From the NCBI RefSeq assembly GCF_000981585.1, contig NZ_LN831776.1:3393187-3457186 (forward strand): DNA of 64,000 nt. Direction: 5' to 3'. The notes beneath the pieces were generated by a model, which was given only the letters and a program-made list of their open reading frames with translations, had not been told where the DNA came from and ran no database searches. Position 1 is the first letter of the stretch; every line of letters starts with the position of its first letter. Below are positions 6,916 to 14,620 of this stretch, one piece after another. The position numbers were made by a program, and so were the translations under genes. The DNA comes from Paenibacillus riograndensis SBR5 (GTDB lineage Bacteria; Bacillota; Bacilli; Paenibacillales; Paenibacillaceae).

Positions 6916-7060
6916 AACCCCTTTAAGGGGTAGGCAAAAGAGGCAAAGGCATAGTGGCTTGAACGAAGTGAAAGCCAGCGCCTTCAGACGCTAGCCGGCA
7001 CCAGAAGGCTTATAGCCTCAGAGCAAACCACCCGTTTGACGGGTGATTATAAATTTTGTC
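6916..7060 (+). repeat. Probable right end of the dead IS200-type element
   Basis: Immediately downstream of the transposase scrap are small hairpins (CCCCTTTAAGGGG at 6918-6930; ACCACCCGTTTGACGGGTGAT near 7030), as expected for subterminal structures of IS200/IS605 ends. The exact end cannot be fixed without a reference copy. The rest up to 7095 holds no gene. Confidence 0.45.
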
Positions 7061-7095
7061 CTCGGAATTTCTCCGGGGGCTATTTTTTTATACGT

Positions 7096-7112
7096 AAGGA
7101 AAGTTTTCCTTA
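7096..7112 (+). promoter_or_regulatory. Palindrome before the phage-tail scar
   Basis: AAGGAAAGTTTTCCTTA, the same palindrome family as at 4457, 13155 and 14527, lies directly before the ribosome binding site AAGGAGAGG. Confidence 0.4.
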
Positions 7113-7130
7113 AGGAGAGGATGATGTTAT

Positions 7131-7523
7131 TTGAGCCACCTTCAATCTTATGATAAAAATATGGTGTCAATCGGAGCTCTAGTGAAAGCTTATGATGTAG
7201 CGTGGAAGCGGCGAATTAATTCGGATTACGAAATCCAATTCCTTGTTCCAATGGCCTCTGAAGATTATCGGGAGAAGATAATCCTCAAGGGACATATTAA
7301 GGACGAACGCGGCCAATATTACGTAATCAACAGCCGGTCCTGAATCGGACGGGAGCGAATCAACGATCTTCAATTCCCCCTCTCAACCTTGCAGGATATC
7401 CTAGACCAAAAAATCAGCAGTACTACAGCGGCAAGCAACATGACCTTTGACCCAACATCAAGAAACTTGAAACTCTGGAGCGCTACGGGAATTCTTCTGG
7501 CACAAGTAAATATCCCCAAATAA
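7131..7523 (+). pseudogene. Prophage tail-protein deletion scar
   Basis: From TTG 7131 the frame encodes 70 residues (AYDVAWKRRINSDYEIQFLV, GHIKDERGQYYVINSRS) typical of the N-terminal region of prophage endopeptidase-tail/baseplate proteins, then meets TGA at 7341. The same frame continues for 60 codons (INDLQFPLSTLQDIL, MTFDPTSRNLKLWS) to TAA at 7521-7523, which looks like the C-terminus of a different tail or fibre protein. The simplest reading is a large deletion that fused the ends of two tail genes and left a stop at the joint. Confidence 0.6.
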
Positions 7524-7589
7524 GGTTGAAACTTTTATCGTTCTATGACGATAATAAGAGTGGGAATCTTTACTAAATGGGTGCTTACG

Positions 7590-8049
7590 TTGAAAAAGTT
7601 TGTTTCCGGTGTAATCGTCGGGGCGTTATTATTTGGAGGTGTGTCTGTTTTCGCGGACTCAGTAAGCTTAATTGGAAAAAAAAAGTTTTGCGGAGGCTAC
7701 TGGTGCGGGGCTTAAAGTAGAAGGGGAGAAAATTATTATGAGCGAAACAACGCAAGGGTCGTCAGCAACGGCGACGTCTGATCAGAAAAGTGTTCCTGAA
7801 TTGCAGGTTGAGCGAGAAAAGGTTAGTGCAGATATTGAGCAAAAAAAAGCAAACATTACTGACCTGGAAACGAATGTAATACCTCTTTATGAGGCACAGG
7901 TCAAAGACTTAAGTACTAACAGTGCTTTGGCCCAACAGGTTCAAGGTACTGTTGATAAATCAATTCTAGAGCAGCGCAAAACTGAACTGACAAAACTCCA
8001 GCAACAACTTACAGATCTTGATGCGAAGATTGCTGCGTTGCTAAAGTAA
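7590..8049 (+). pseudogene. Disrupted copper-amine-oxidase-N-like (stalk) exported protein
   Basis: TTG 7590 starts a signal peptide (MKKFVSGVIVGALLF, SVFADSVSLIGKK) that runs into a nine-A run and stops shortly after. The next frame, from 7671, carries FAEATGAGLKVEGEKIIM and a long helical, Gln/Lys-rich coiled coil to 8049. Intact relatives have about 30 more residues between the signal peptide and SEATG. Both an internal deletion and a frameshift are therefore likely, unless slippage on the A run restores reading. An intact stalk-type protein lies at 22385. Confidence 0.55.
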
Positions 8050-8050
8050 A

Positions 8051-8653
8051 ATGAGAAGGAGACTATTATTACTATTCTTTGCTGTCATTTTCTTAACCGC
8101 GTGCTCATCAAATGTGGCGAATAATACACCACCTAAACCTACGAAATCACCCGAAGAAGTCAAAAAAGCGTTATCTGGTCTGATTGAAAAAAGGGACGAG
8201 GTAGAAGAATTCTCTGCATATTATGCACAAACAACCATAGATAACATAGGTAAAAGTGATGCTTACGTTTACTTTATCAAAAATAAAGAAGGTATTGTCT
8301 CAGATCTTAGATTTGTAGTTAATTATATCGGTACAGCTCAGATCAACACAAAGTGGATTAAGATAAACGCTGATGGACAAATCTTTGAAATTAATCATGC
8401 AGATAATTTAATACAAAAGTCCTTTTCTTACACCACTGTTCAGGAAGTTTATGATAGTGATGTTTATCTTGATGATTTAAAAATGATAAAGGCTATGGCT
8501 AATGCTAAGAAAACAATTGTGCGATGTATTGGAGGGGGATTGTACCAGGAAGACATAGTTTTGAGTAAACGGCAGAAACAGGCAATGCAGAACGTTCTCT
8601 CGGCCTATAAGAATGCCGGAGGGGTAAATGAATTATATGGTGATGAACTTTGA
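8051..8653 (+). CDS. Lipoprotein of unknown function
   Basis: A 200-residue protein with a type II signal peptide (MRRRLLLLFFAVIFLTAC, lipid-accepting Cys18), a Ser/Pro/Thr linker, and a mixed helix/strand domain (SAYYAQTTIDNIGKSDAYVY, IKINADGQIFEINH). It would sit on the outer face of the membrane. It starts one base after the preceding stop, suggesting an operon with the disrupted stalk gene. No family recognised. It lies between phage tail debris and the lysis module and may be a lysogenic-conversion-type cargo gene (inference). Confidence 0.65.
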   Translation: MRRRLLLLFFAVIFLTACSSNVANNTPPKPTKSPEEVKKALSGLIEKRDEVEEFSAYYAQTTIDNIGKSDAYVYFIKNKEGIVSDLRFVVNYIGTAQINTKWIKINADGQIFEINHADNLIQKSFSYTTVQEVYDSDVYLDDLKMIKAMANAKKTIVRCIGGGLYQEDIVLSKRQKQAMQNVLSAYKNAGGVNELYGDEL

Positions 8654-8840
8654 GTCCTTTTTACAGGAATCTTTTTATTCCCTCGAAAAGGTTTGAATCC
8701 TCTGGTAAAAGTAACCAATGATCACAGTTATAGAATTACGCATAACCAATGCACAAACACCGATTGAGAAACGAGATAGGTAAGTAATACCAATAAACCC
8801 GTAGTACTACAGTATATAAACCCTGATACGATATAAGCAG

Positions 8841-8872
8841 AAAAGCCTTTCCTGTTATAGGAAGGGCTTTTT
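8841..8872 (+). terminator. Strong hairpin terminator before the lysis module
   Basis: AAAAGCCTTTCCT and AGGAAGGGCTTTTT arms with a short loop. Confidence 0.85.
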
Positions 8873-8896
8873 ATGTTGTCTGGAAGGAGGAAAGAA

Positions 8897-9103
8897 ATGA
8901 AAGCTACACCAAAAATAGAAATGCTAGTAGATGCATTAAATCCAGTCGAAGAATCAGTCAATGTAATCACATACATGCTTACCTTACATTCAGGAAGAGA
9001 AATTGAAATACTCCAGCAGATTGATCGAAAAATCGGAGATGTATTGGTTGATCTTCAGTCGAAGGTGGAGCAGGTAGTAAAACAAGCAGAAGAATCACCA
9101 TAG
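8897..9103 (+). CDS. Small helical protein, first gene of the phage lysis module
   Basis: A 68-residue protein from ATG 8897 (AAGGAGG at 8884-8890). It is almost entirely helical with charged heptads (EIEILQQIDRKIGDVLVDLQ). It is the first gene of a tight plus-strand set with the XhlA-like, holin-like and endolysin genes. Probably a phage accessory protein; function unknown. Confidence 0.55.
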   Translation: MKATPKIEMLVDALNPVEESVNVITYMLTLHSGREIEILQQIDRKIGDVLVDLQSKVEQVVKQAEESP

Positions 9104-9124
9104 AAAGAAAGGGCGGTGAAGCAC

Positions 9125-9421
9125 GTGGACGTTAAAACATTAATAACAATTTTGGCTGCGATTAGCGGGATCATATTGGGCTGGGTAGGGGGCACAAGGG
9201 CTTTTAAGCAAGATATTGCACAAGATGCCGGTAATGGAGCTGCCCTAAAGACGGATGTGGAATATATCAAGCGTGGAGTGGACGACATGCGTTTGGAACA
9301 ACGAGCGCAAGGACAGAGGTTTGATGTGCTGTCAGAGCGCGTAACGCGAATAGAAGAGTCGGCCAAATCATATCACAAACGCTTGGACAGGTTTGAGGAA
9401 AACAGAAGGAGTGACGTGTAA
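9125..9421 (+). CDS. XhlA-like hemolysin/holin-associated phage protein
   Basis: A 98-residue protein. An N-terminal membrane helix (TLITILAAISGIILGWVGG) is followed by a charged coiled coil (DVEYIKRGVDDMRLEQRAQG, RVTRIEESAKSYHKRLDRFE). XhlA-type partners of PBSX and related phages combine a coiled coil with one membrane helix and assist holin-driven lysis; in classic XhlA the helix is C-terminal, so the order here is reversed. GTG 9125 fits AAGGGCGGT better than the GTG at 9116. Its stop overlaps the next start by one base. Confidence 0.6.
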   Translation: MDVKTLITILAAISGIILGWVGGTRAFKQDIAQDAGNGAALKTDVEYIKRGVDDMRLEQRAQGQRFDVLSERVTRIEESAKSYHKRLDRFEENRRSDV

Positions 9422-9654
9422 TGGACATGATGAGCAACGACACACTTGCCCTAGCCACTCTCGTAGCAGCGTATGTAGGAGTGGCAAAGGGCTGTGGCTT
9501 AAAAGCTAAGTGGGTTAATCTGGCGGCTGTAGGGATTGCAGCCATCTTTGTGTTGGCACCGGATGCAGTGCGTCAAAAAATCATAGAGATATCTGTCGTA
9601 GGCCTATCTGCTACTGGTACATACCAGTTGGCCAAAAAAAAGGAGGGCAAGTAA
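9421..9654 (+). CDS. Holin-like small membrane protein
   Basis: A 77-residue protein with two or three hydrophobic segments (DTLALATLVAAYVGVAKG, WVNLAAVGIAAIFVLAP, SVVGLSATGTYQLA) and a lysine-rich C-terminus (KKKEGK), the usual build of a phage holin. It overlaps its upstream and downstream neighbours by one base each, so the module is tightly coupled. It probably makes the membrane lesion that releases the endolysin. Confidence 0.7.
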   Translation: MDMMSNDTLALATLVAAYVGVAKGCGLKAKWVNLAAVGIAAIFVLAPDAVRQKIIEISVVGLSATGTYQLAKKKEGK

Positions 9655-10511
9655 TGCTGACATTAGAGCAAGTAAAGGCTAAGTCCGCAAAGCGCGTGGA
9701 TGGTCTGCAGCCGGTCGTCAAGGCTGCTGCAACGGCACTCATTGAGCGCTGTTATGCCCGGGGAGTCAATATTGTGATTACCCAAGGCCTGCGGACCATT
9801 GCGGAGCAAGACGCACTCTACGCGCAGGGTCGCACGAAGCCCGGCCAGATCGTAACCAATGCCAAAGGTGGACACAGTTATCACAATTACGGTCTGGCTA
9901 TAGATTTTGCGCTGCTGCTGCCGGATGGTCGTAACGTCTCTTGGGACATGAATCGGGACGGTGACGGCGATAAGGTAGCCGATTGGAATGAGGTTGTCCA
10001 GGAAGCTAAGGCGCTGGGTTTCGAGTGGGGCGGGGACTGGACCAGTATAAAGGATTATCCGCATTTTCAAATGAGCTTTGGTCTGGCACTGTCCGCGTTG
10101 CGACAAGGTTATCAGCCAACAGCAGCACAGGTAAAAGCGGCTTTTGCCGTTATTGATAAATTACAAGGGGAGGTACAAGAGGATATGAGTAAAATCGCGG
10201 AGTTGGAAGCACAGGTTAAGGAGCTGGCGGAAGCTGTGGCGGGTCTGACCAAGAGTAAGGATGTTCTAAAGGATCAGGCGCTGCAACAAGCAGTAGAAAT
10301 TAAGGAGTTGGGCACCGCAATCCTGGAGCTGACAGACAACACCCCGCCAGCGTGGTCCTTGGAGGCCATTCAGGCGCTACATGATACGCCATCCGTTATT
10401 AATGGTCACCCGGTGATTGATACGCCGGACAAGGCCACGAAGACAGAGGCACGGATTTTTACGATACTGCATCGGCTGGGTCTGACGGCCCGCCTGAAAG
10501 GAGGTAAATAA
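9654..10511 (+). CDS. Phage endolysin, M15 L-alanyl-D-glutamate peptidase type
   Basis: A 285-residue cell-wall peptidase. The M15 zinc site is visible: GGHSYHNYGLAIDF gives SxHxxGxAxD with two metal ligands, and DYPHFQM gives the third. An Asp-rich insert (MNRDGDGDKVADWNE) resembles the calcium loop of T5-type and related endopeptidases. Residues about 160-220 form a coiled coil. The C-terminal segment (PPAWSLEAIQALHDTPSVIN) is probably the wall-binding or targeting part. It cuts the L-Ala-D-Glu bond in the stem peptide. It appears intact. Confidence 0.85.
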   Translation: MLTLEQVKAKSAKRVDGLQPVVKAAATALIERCYARGVNIVITQGLRTIAEQDALYAQGRTKPGQIVTNAKGGHSYHNYGLAIDFALLLPDGRNVSWDMNRDGDGDKVADWNEVVQEAKALGFEWGGDWTSIKDYPHFQMSFGLALSALRQGYQPTAAQVKAAFAVIDKLQGEVQEDMSKIAELEAQVKELAEAVAGLTKSKDVLKDQALQQAVEIKELGTAILELTDNTPPAWSLEAIQALHDTPSVINGHPVIDTPDKATKTEARIFTILHRLGLTARLKGGK

Positions 10512-10512
10512 C

Positions 10513-10722
10513 ATGAACAAAAAAGTGGACTGGAAAGCAAAGCTGGCAAGCCGAAAGTTTTGGGCGCTTATCGCTGCGCTGGCTACTTCGATTTTTGGGG
10601 CTGTAGGAGCTTCGGATGATACTGCCGTTAAAGTTACCGGGATCATTACAGCAGTCGGAGCCTGTGCTGTTTACATGCTGGCGGAGGCGTATACAGATGG
10701 GAAAAAGATAAACGGGGAATGA
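10513..10722 (+). CDS. Second holin-like phage membrane protein
   Basis: A 69-residue protein starting one base after the endolysin stop, with AAAGGAGG ahead. The basic N-terminus (KVDWKAKLASRKFWALI) and two hydrophobic stretches (ALIAALATSIFGAVGAS, GIITAVGACAVYMLAEAY) match short class II phage holins of the SPP1/phi29 type. Two holin-like genes flanking an endolysin suggests a holin plus antiholin or a composite module. No tail or head genes follow. Confidence 0.65.
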   Translation: MNKKVDWKAKLASRKFWALIAALATSIFGAVGASDDTAVKVTGIITAVGACAVYMLAEAYTDGKKINGE

Positions 10723-10760
10723 CTATCTGAAATAAGCAAGTTCAAGCGAATCTGAGTTAA

Positions 10761-11012
10761 TTAGTGGTCCTTACTTCTGTATTTCATAGCACCCAATATA
10801 AAGAAAAGCATAAAAACTCCCATTATGGTTATAAGAAAGATATATACATTATTATGCTTATAGTTATTTACCATTATTAATGTAATTAAATAAACGAGGG
10901 TGATTATAAAGTTTTCTTTATTCAATTTCTTGAATTTATACTTGGTAATTCTAAAGATTAAAAACAAAATTGCTAAAGAAGTTGTTATTGTGGCCACATA
11001 GATCAGCATCAA
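10761..11012 (-). CDS. Small three-helix membrane protein
   Basis: About 83 residues with three hydrophobic segments (ATITTSLAILFLIF, FIITLVYLITLIMV, YIFLITIMGVFMLFFILG) and very AT-rich codons. The start is TTG 11012 or ATG 11009, with GGAGGGG ahead on the minus strand. It is convergent with the lysis module. No family recognised; it could be an immunity or superinfection protein, but nothing in the sequence proves this. Confidence 0.5.
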   Translation of the reverse strand: MMLIYVATITTSLAILFLIFRITKYKFKKLNKENFIITLVYLITLIMVNNYKHNNVYIFLITIMGVFMLFFILGAMKYRSKDH

Positions 11013-11037
11013 TTATTAACTCCCCTCCAGGTAGTTT

Positions 11038-11067
11038 AGAGCAGCAGGGTTTAAAACCCTGCTGCTC
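11038..11067. terminator. Long symmetric hairpin, bidirectional terminator candidate
   Basis: AGAGCAGCAGGGTTT and its exact complement form a 30-base palindrome between two minus-strand genes; it ends the 11881 transcript. Confidence 0.7.
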
Positions 11068-11080
11068 TTAGTATTAAGAA

Positions 11081-11881
11081 TTACATATGACTTATATAAC
11101 CATATGCCGCAGATAAAGTATCATGAGCATTATTGTAAGCATCATATACCATTGAAGCTTGAACTGCTGCAGCACCACCAGCAACAATTGCTCCGATAAC
11201 ATCAGGGATATTTATAGCGGCAAGACCAAGTATCTCCATAAGACTAAGTGTGTTCAGTTTCATTGAGGAGTGATAGCTAGCAAATGAAGAAATATTCATG
11301 ATGGCCAAGCTCGTATAAGGGTTATTAATTGAAACATTTGACTTTTGAACACTATTCCCCGCAGGACCCCATCCAGTCCAGAATTTAAAACTGTCATAGC
11401 TTGCAAAATAATATGTTTGGTAATTTCCGTAATAATGGGAAATTTCAGGTATGCCTCCGGAATCTGTACTAGCTGCTAATGCATTAAGTGGATTTTTGTT
11501 AACTCCCAAATCAATAATGGGCTCAGTAGTGGCTGTATCATCTAATTTTACACCGTCAACATAATATTGATTGTCAGCTTTTTCAATAACAGTACTTTCT
11601 GTTTTGTCTTGGTAAAAGTCTTTCTGTTCATTTGTTGCTGAAGGTAGGAGGTCATAATGCGTTGTACTGATCATATTTACAGTTACATTATCACCAATCG
11701 ATTCTCTTTTCAATTCGATGCTTGTTGTACGTGTTCCAACAAGGGTTCCATCAACAACTACATCAGTAGTTGTTTTCGCTGCTTGTTGGTTTTTGTCAGG
11801 ATTCACTGGACTGGCAGAAGCAGACGAGGCGATAGATGCAAAAGCAAGTACTGAGACGAGTAATAATTTAATCTTTTTCAT
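11081..11881 (-). CDS. Secreted protein with hydrophobic Gly/Ala-rich C-terminus, unknown
   Basis: A 266-residue protein from ATG 11881 with GGAGGGA ahead. The signal peptide is MKKIKLLLVSVLAFASIASS with cleavage near ASASP. The middle is soluble and Thr-rich with aromatic repeats (HYYGNYQTYYFASYDSFKFW). The last 55 residues are hydrophobic (ILGLAAINIPDVIGAIVAGG, AAAVQASMVYDAY), like a membrane-active or holin/bacteriocin-type segment. No known family is recognised. Confidence 0.6.
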   Translation of the reverse strand: MKKIKLLLVSVLAFASIASSASASPVNPDKNQQAAKTTTDVVVDGTLVGTRTTSIELKRESIGDNVTVNMISTTHYDLLPSATNEQKDFYQDKTESTVIEKADNQYYVDGVKLDDTATTEPIIDLGVNKNPLNALAASTDSGGIPEISHYYGNYQTYYFASYDSFKFWTGWGPAGNSVQKSNVSINNPYTSLAIMNISSFASYHSSMKLNTLSLMEILGLAAINIPDVIGAIVAGGAAAVQASMVYDAYNNAHDTLSAAYGYISHM

Positions 11882-12058
11882 AAATTCCCTCCAAAGTAAT
11901 ATGTATTTAGTCAACTGAATATGCATACGCTTATTCCGGTTGCTATAAGAAAATTATTCCATTTATAATACAAAAAGTATATAGGTAATTCCTAACGTTT
12001 GAAATGAAGGGAAAATAAGGTTTTGTGTATAATTTTAACATAAATATATACATTAACC

Positions 12059-12098
12059 TATATTTCGACATTTATTGTGGAATAAATGTCGAAATATA
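12059..12098. repeat. Perfect 18-bp inverted repeat
   Basis: TATATTTCGACATTTATT and its exact complement are separated by GTGG. No T run follows, and it sits in the divergent gap between the 11881 minus-strand gene and the 12140 pseudogene. It could be an operator or a cruciform rather than a terminator. Confidence 0.7.
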
Positions 12099-12139
12099 TT
12101 GATTGTTAGAATTTTAAGTTTATTCTTAATTGAAATTTT

Positions 12140-12652
12140 ATGAAGCTTCGGCAATTAACTGCTTGCGGATCTTCAAAGAACGGGCTAACCGCAGATGATC
12201 TAGCAATCGTAAAGGTTGGCGATGAAAAAGCGGTTGTTCAATACGGCATGAGTCGCGCAAATGTTGAAAAGGTTCTTGGAGAAGCTGAGAACGATGGGGC
12301 CAGAGGTATGATGTTTTATAATAATGGAGTCGGGGTCTTATACAGAGAGAATTCTGCGGTTGCTATTCTTATGAATGAAGATTCAAAAGGAAGTTTCATA
12401 ACTTCAGGTGGATTAGAGGTTAATATGAACAAAAATGATTTATATAAGATTTATGACGAAAAGAATGCTATAGAAGTGTCAGGAAGTCTTAATTTTGCCT
12501 ATGACTCAGTCGATAAAAAATATCTGAAAGAGGTGAAATATGATTCTGACTAATCAAATCAAAGGTATCTTATTTCAGTTAAATTTAATGATAAGGGAGA
12601 AGCGGAGTGGATTGTGGTTTCTGATATCCAAGCAGCGTTGCTCGCAAATTGA
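12140..12652 (+). pseudogene. Decayed lipoprotein gene
   Basis: The first 137 codons begin MKLRQLTACGSSKNG. This carries a lipobox-like LTAC but lacks a real signal peptide or ribosome binding site, so the N-terminus is damaged. A stop at 12551-12553 is followed in another frame by ISVKFNDKGEAEWIVVSD and a natural-looking end (AALLAN-stop) at 12652. Together they resemble one lipoprotein of about 190 residues broken by a frameshift. A further small frame (MASFINKNDKAVFYELLSKS, 12682 onward) may be more debris. Confidence 0.55.
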
Positions 12653-12822
12653 ATTCACTTAACTATTGGAAATAATTATTTGATGGCAAGCTTTATAAAC
12701 AAGAATGATAAAGCGGTTTTTTACGAATTACTTAGCAAATCTGGATGATGAGTTTCGGCGATTGTCGATCAAGCAATCATTAGTTAGGGTCTTCATTTAT
12801 GTTCATGTCAAATGCATTATCG

Positions 12823-13104
12823 TCATATGCATATAATATTATCGAACGAACCGTCTTGCCTTAGTGGTGAGACGGTTTGTTCTTTGGTTTCACTCTCAAC
12901 TCGAAACCTAATTACCCGTGAAATACTCTCCACATCACTGTATGGCACCCATACAGGTCCGTCAATTGTGTTGATCTTTACTCGCTCGGGATCTGCGGAC
13001 ACCTCCGCGATTCCCTTTATCTTATACCCATTAATAAGCCATGTAACAATCATTTCCCGTCTTACTGCCGCAACCTTCAAACTCTGCTTTAGCTTTTTGT
13101 CCAT
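12823..13104 (-). CDS. Small beta-barrel-like protein, unrecognised (YolD-like pattern)
   Basis: A 93-residue protein with GGAGGTACACCC before its ATG. The middle part (TWLINGYKIKGIAEVSADPE, VKINTIDGPVWVPYSDVESI) alternates strand and turn like YolD-like or SH3-type small proteins; the ends are basic and unstructured. It is a single minus-strand gene convergent with pseudogene debris. Family assignment is tentative. Confidence 0.5.
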   Translation of the reverse strand: MDKKLKQSLKVAAVRREMIVTWLINGYKIKGIAEVSADPERVKINTIDGPVWVPYSDVESISRVIRFRVESETKEQTVSPLRQDGSFDNIICI

Positions 13105-13154
13105 GGGTGTACCTCCGGGCTTTTCTGATCATTATACACCTCGTTTGATATTTG

Positions 13155-13322
13155 AAGGAAAAATTTCCTTAGCGTTGACAAAGAATTGGGTTTTTGGATT
13201 AAACCCACATATTTCCTCAATAACCCTTAAGTGTATTGTAAATTTCTGTAGAGAAACAGACTGTTTGTTCGCCTTTATTTAGTGTAGGCTTGTATGCATA
13301 CATATTAAAGGAGATGGATAAT
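13155..13322 (+). promoter_or_regulatory. Conserved leader of the secreted-protein cassette, copy 2
   Basis: Starts with palindrome AAGGAAAAATTTCCTT (13155-13170) and a TTGACA at 13175-13180. It then carries the blocks shared with copy 1: TAACCCTTAAGTGTATTG, AACAG-A-CTGTT at 13255-13265, TTTGTTCGCC and GCATACATATTAAAGG. The AACAG palindrome is a possible operator. Confidence 0.6.
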
Positions 13323-14444
13323 TTGAAGAGTTGGAAAGCTTTTACGATGAAAGTAGCGCTAGTCATATGTTTAACAATATCCATATTTAGCCTTCAGTCG
13401 ACACAGAGCTTAGCCTCGTCCGCCGGATTTGGGAATCCTTCTACTGTCAAAGGAATGAACGGTTTTCAAGTACCTGAAGGAACAATTGCAACAGCAACTA
13501 GTGTTTACGATGGAAGACAAGCAACTCGTGCTATTGATAATGATGACAGTACATACTGGACTGGGAGCGGTTACGATGCACAGGTTGAGCTTCGGTTTCC
13601 AAAAGCGCTAATTCTTGACTACGTTCAGGTTATGAGTGCCCCCCTTAATCCATCCACTTCTACCTATACTATTTATGGAATAGTCAACGGTGCAATAGTG
13701 TCAGAACCAATTGGTTCTTACATAACGTATAACTCTAATGGTGTGATATCAATTCCAATAAAAATTACTCATGGAAGTTATGATGGGATTGTAGTCAGAG
13801 TAAATATGGATAAGTCTTGGGTCGGAATTCATGAAATAACAATCTGGAATAATCAGAATATAATTCTTGAGGCTAGTGGGGGAAATAAGACAGTAACTTT
13901 ATCATGGAACGCTGTTGAAAACGCAGAAAGCTACACTGTAAAATATGGGACCGAATCAGGATCTTATACCGAAACGGTAACAGCTACTAAAGATGAGTAT
14001 GGTAACTATGTTATTCCCGGCCTAACTAATGGTACAACATATTACTTTGTAGTTAGCGCAACGGTTAATGGAGTATTATCCAATTACTCAAATGAAGCTT
14101 CAGCCACACCAATGGCGCCATCTCCTACCCCGACAGCAACACCAGAACCAACCATTAAGCCAACACCAACTGTAACCCCGTCTCCGACTCCAGAACAACC
14201 AACCGGCGACCGTGCAATCCTGGTCGTAACGATGAACACCGGCCTTGAAAAAGAATTTGACCTGAGGATGGAGGAAGTGAATGCCTTTATCACCTGGTAT
14301 GAGAATAAGCAAGCCGGTACAGGGAAGGCATCGTATGCCATTGATAAGCACGACAATAACAAAGGCCCTTTTACCAACCGGAAGGATTACGTTATATTTG
14401 ATAAAATCCTAACATTCAGTGTAGACGAATATTCTGCCAAATAG
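13323..14444 (+). CDS. Secreted discoidin-FN3 protein with conserved C-terminal domain, cassette copy 2
   Basis: A 373-residue exported protein. The signal peptide covers about 1-30 (VALVICLTISIFSLQ). A discoidin-like carbohydrate-binding domain lies at about 45-190 (VYDGRQATRAIDNDDSTYWT, VQVMSAPL). FN3 follows at about 195-265 (TLSWNAVENAESYTVKYGTE, TYYFVVSATVNG), then a Pro/Thr linker, then the 75-residue C-terminal domain (EEVNAFITWYENKQAG, VIFDKILTFSVDEYSAK) shared almost exactly with the 3297 protein. The N-terminal domains differ between the copies, so the tail and flanks are conserved while the binding head varies. TTG 13323 is chosen because the upstream ATG lies in the ribosome binding site. 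Confidence 0.8.
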   Translation: MKSWKAFTMKVALVICLTISIFSLQSTQSLASSAGFGNPSTVKGMNGFQVPEGTIATATSVYDGRQATRAIDNDDSTYWTGSGYDAQVELRFPKALILDYVQVMSAPLNPSTSTYTIYGIVNGAIVSEPIGSYITYNSNGVISIPIKITHGSYDGIVVRVNMDKSWVGIHEITIWNNQNIILEASGGNKTVTLSWNAVENAESYTVKYGTESGSYTETVTATKDEYGNYVIPGLTNGTTYYFVVSATVNGVLSNYSNEASATPMAPSPTPTATPEPTIKPTPTVTPSPTPEQPTGDRAILVVTMNTGLEKEFDLRMEEVNAFITWYENKQAGTGKASYAIDKHDNNKGPFTNRKDYVIFDKILTFSVDEYSAK

Positions 14445-14488
14445 CATTTACATGTTGTTCCGTAACGATAAATAGATGTTAAGGACCG

Positions 14489-14514
14489 TACCCTGCCGGC
14501 ATTGGCGGGGTATT
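14489..14514 (+). terminator. Hairpin after cassette copy 2
   Basis: TACCCTGCC/GGCGGGGTA stem, conserved with 4421-4446. Confidence 0.6.
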
Positions 14515-14526
14515 TCTTTGCATGTA

Positions 14527-14560
14527 GGGAAATTTTCCTTATCGCCATATACATAATGTT
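14527..14560 (+). promoter_or_regulatory. Palindrome plus conserved block, copy 2
   Basis: GGAAATTTTCC then TTATCGCCATATACATAATG, matching 4457-4493 and again preceding a small membrane protein gene. Confidence 0.5.
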
Positions 14561-14620
14561 CCAAATTAAATATAATCAATTCAAGTGCAATGTTACGAAT
14601 TCAAGTTTGGAGGGAATTCT

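Noticed and set aside
12812..13282. A 156-codon plus-strand frame
   Set aside because: It covers the minus-strand gene 12823-13104, which has its own good ribosome binding site, and the conserved leader; no start signal of its own.
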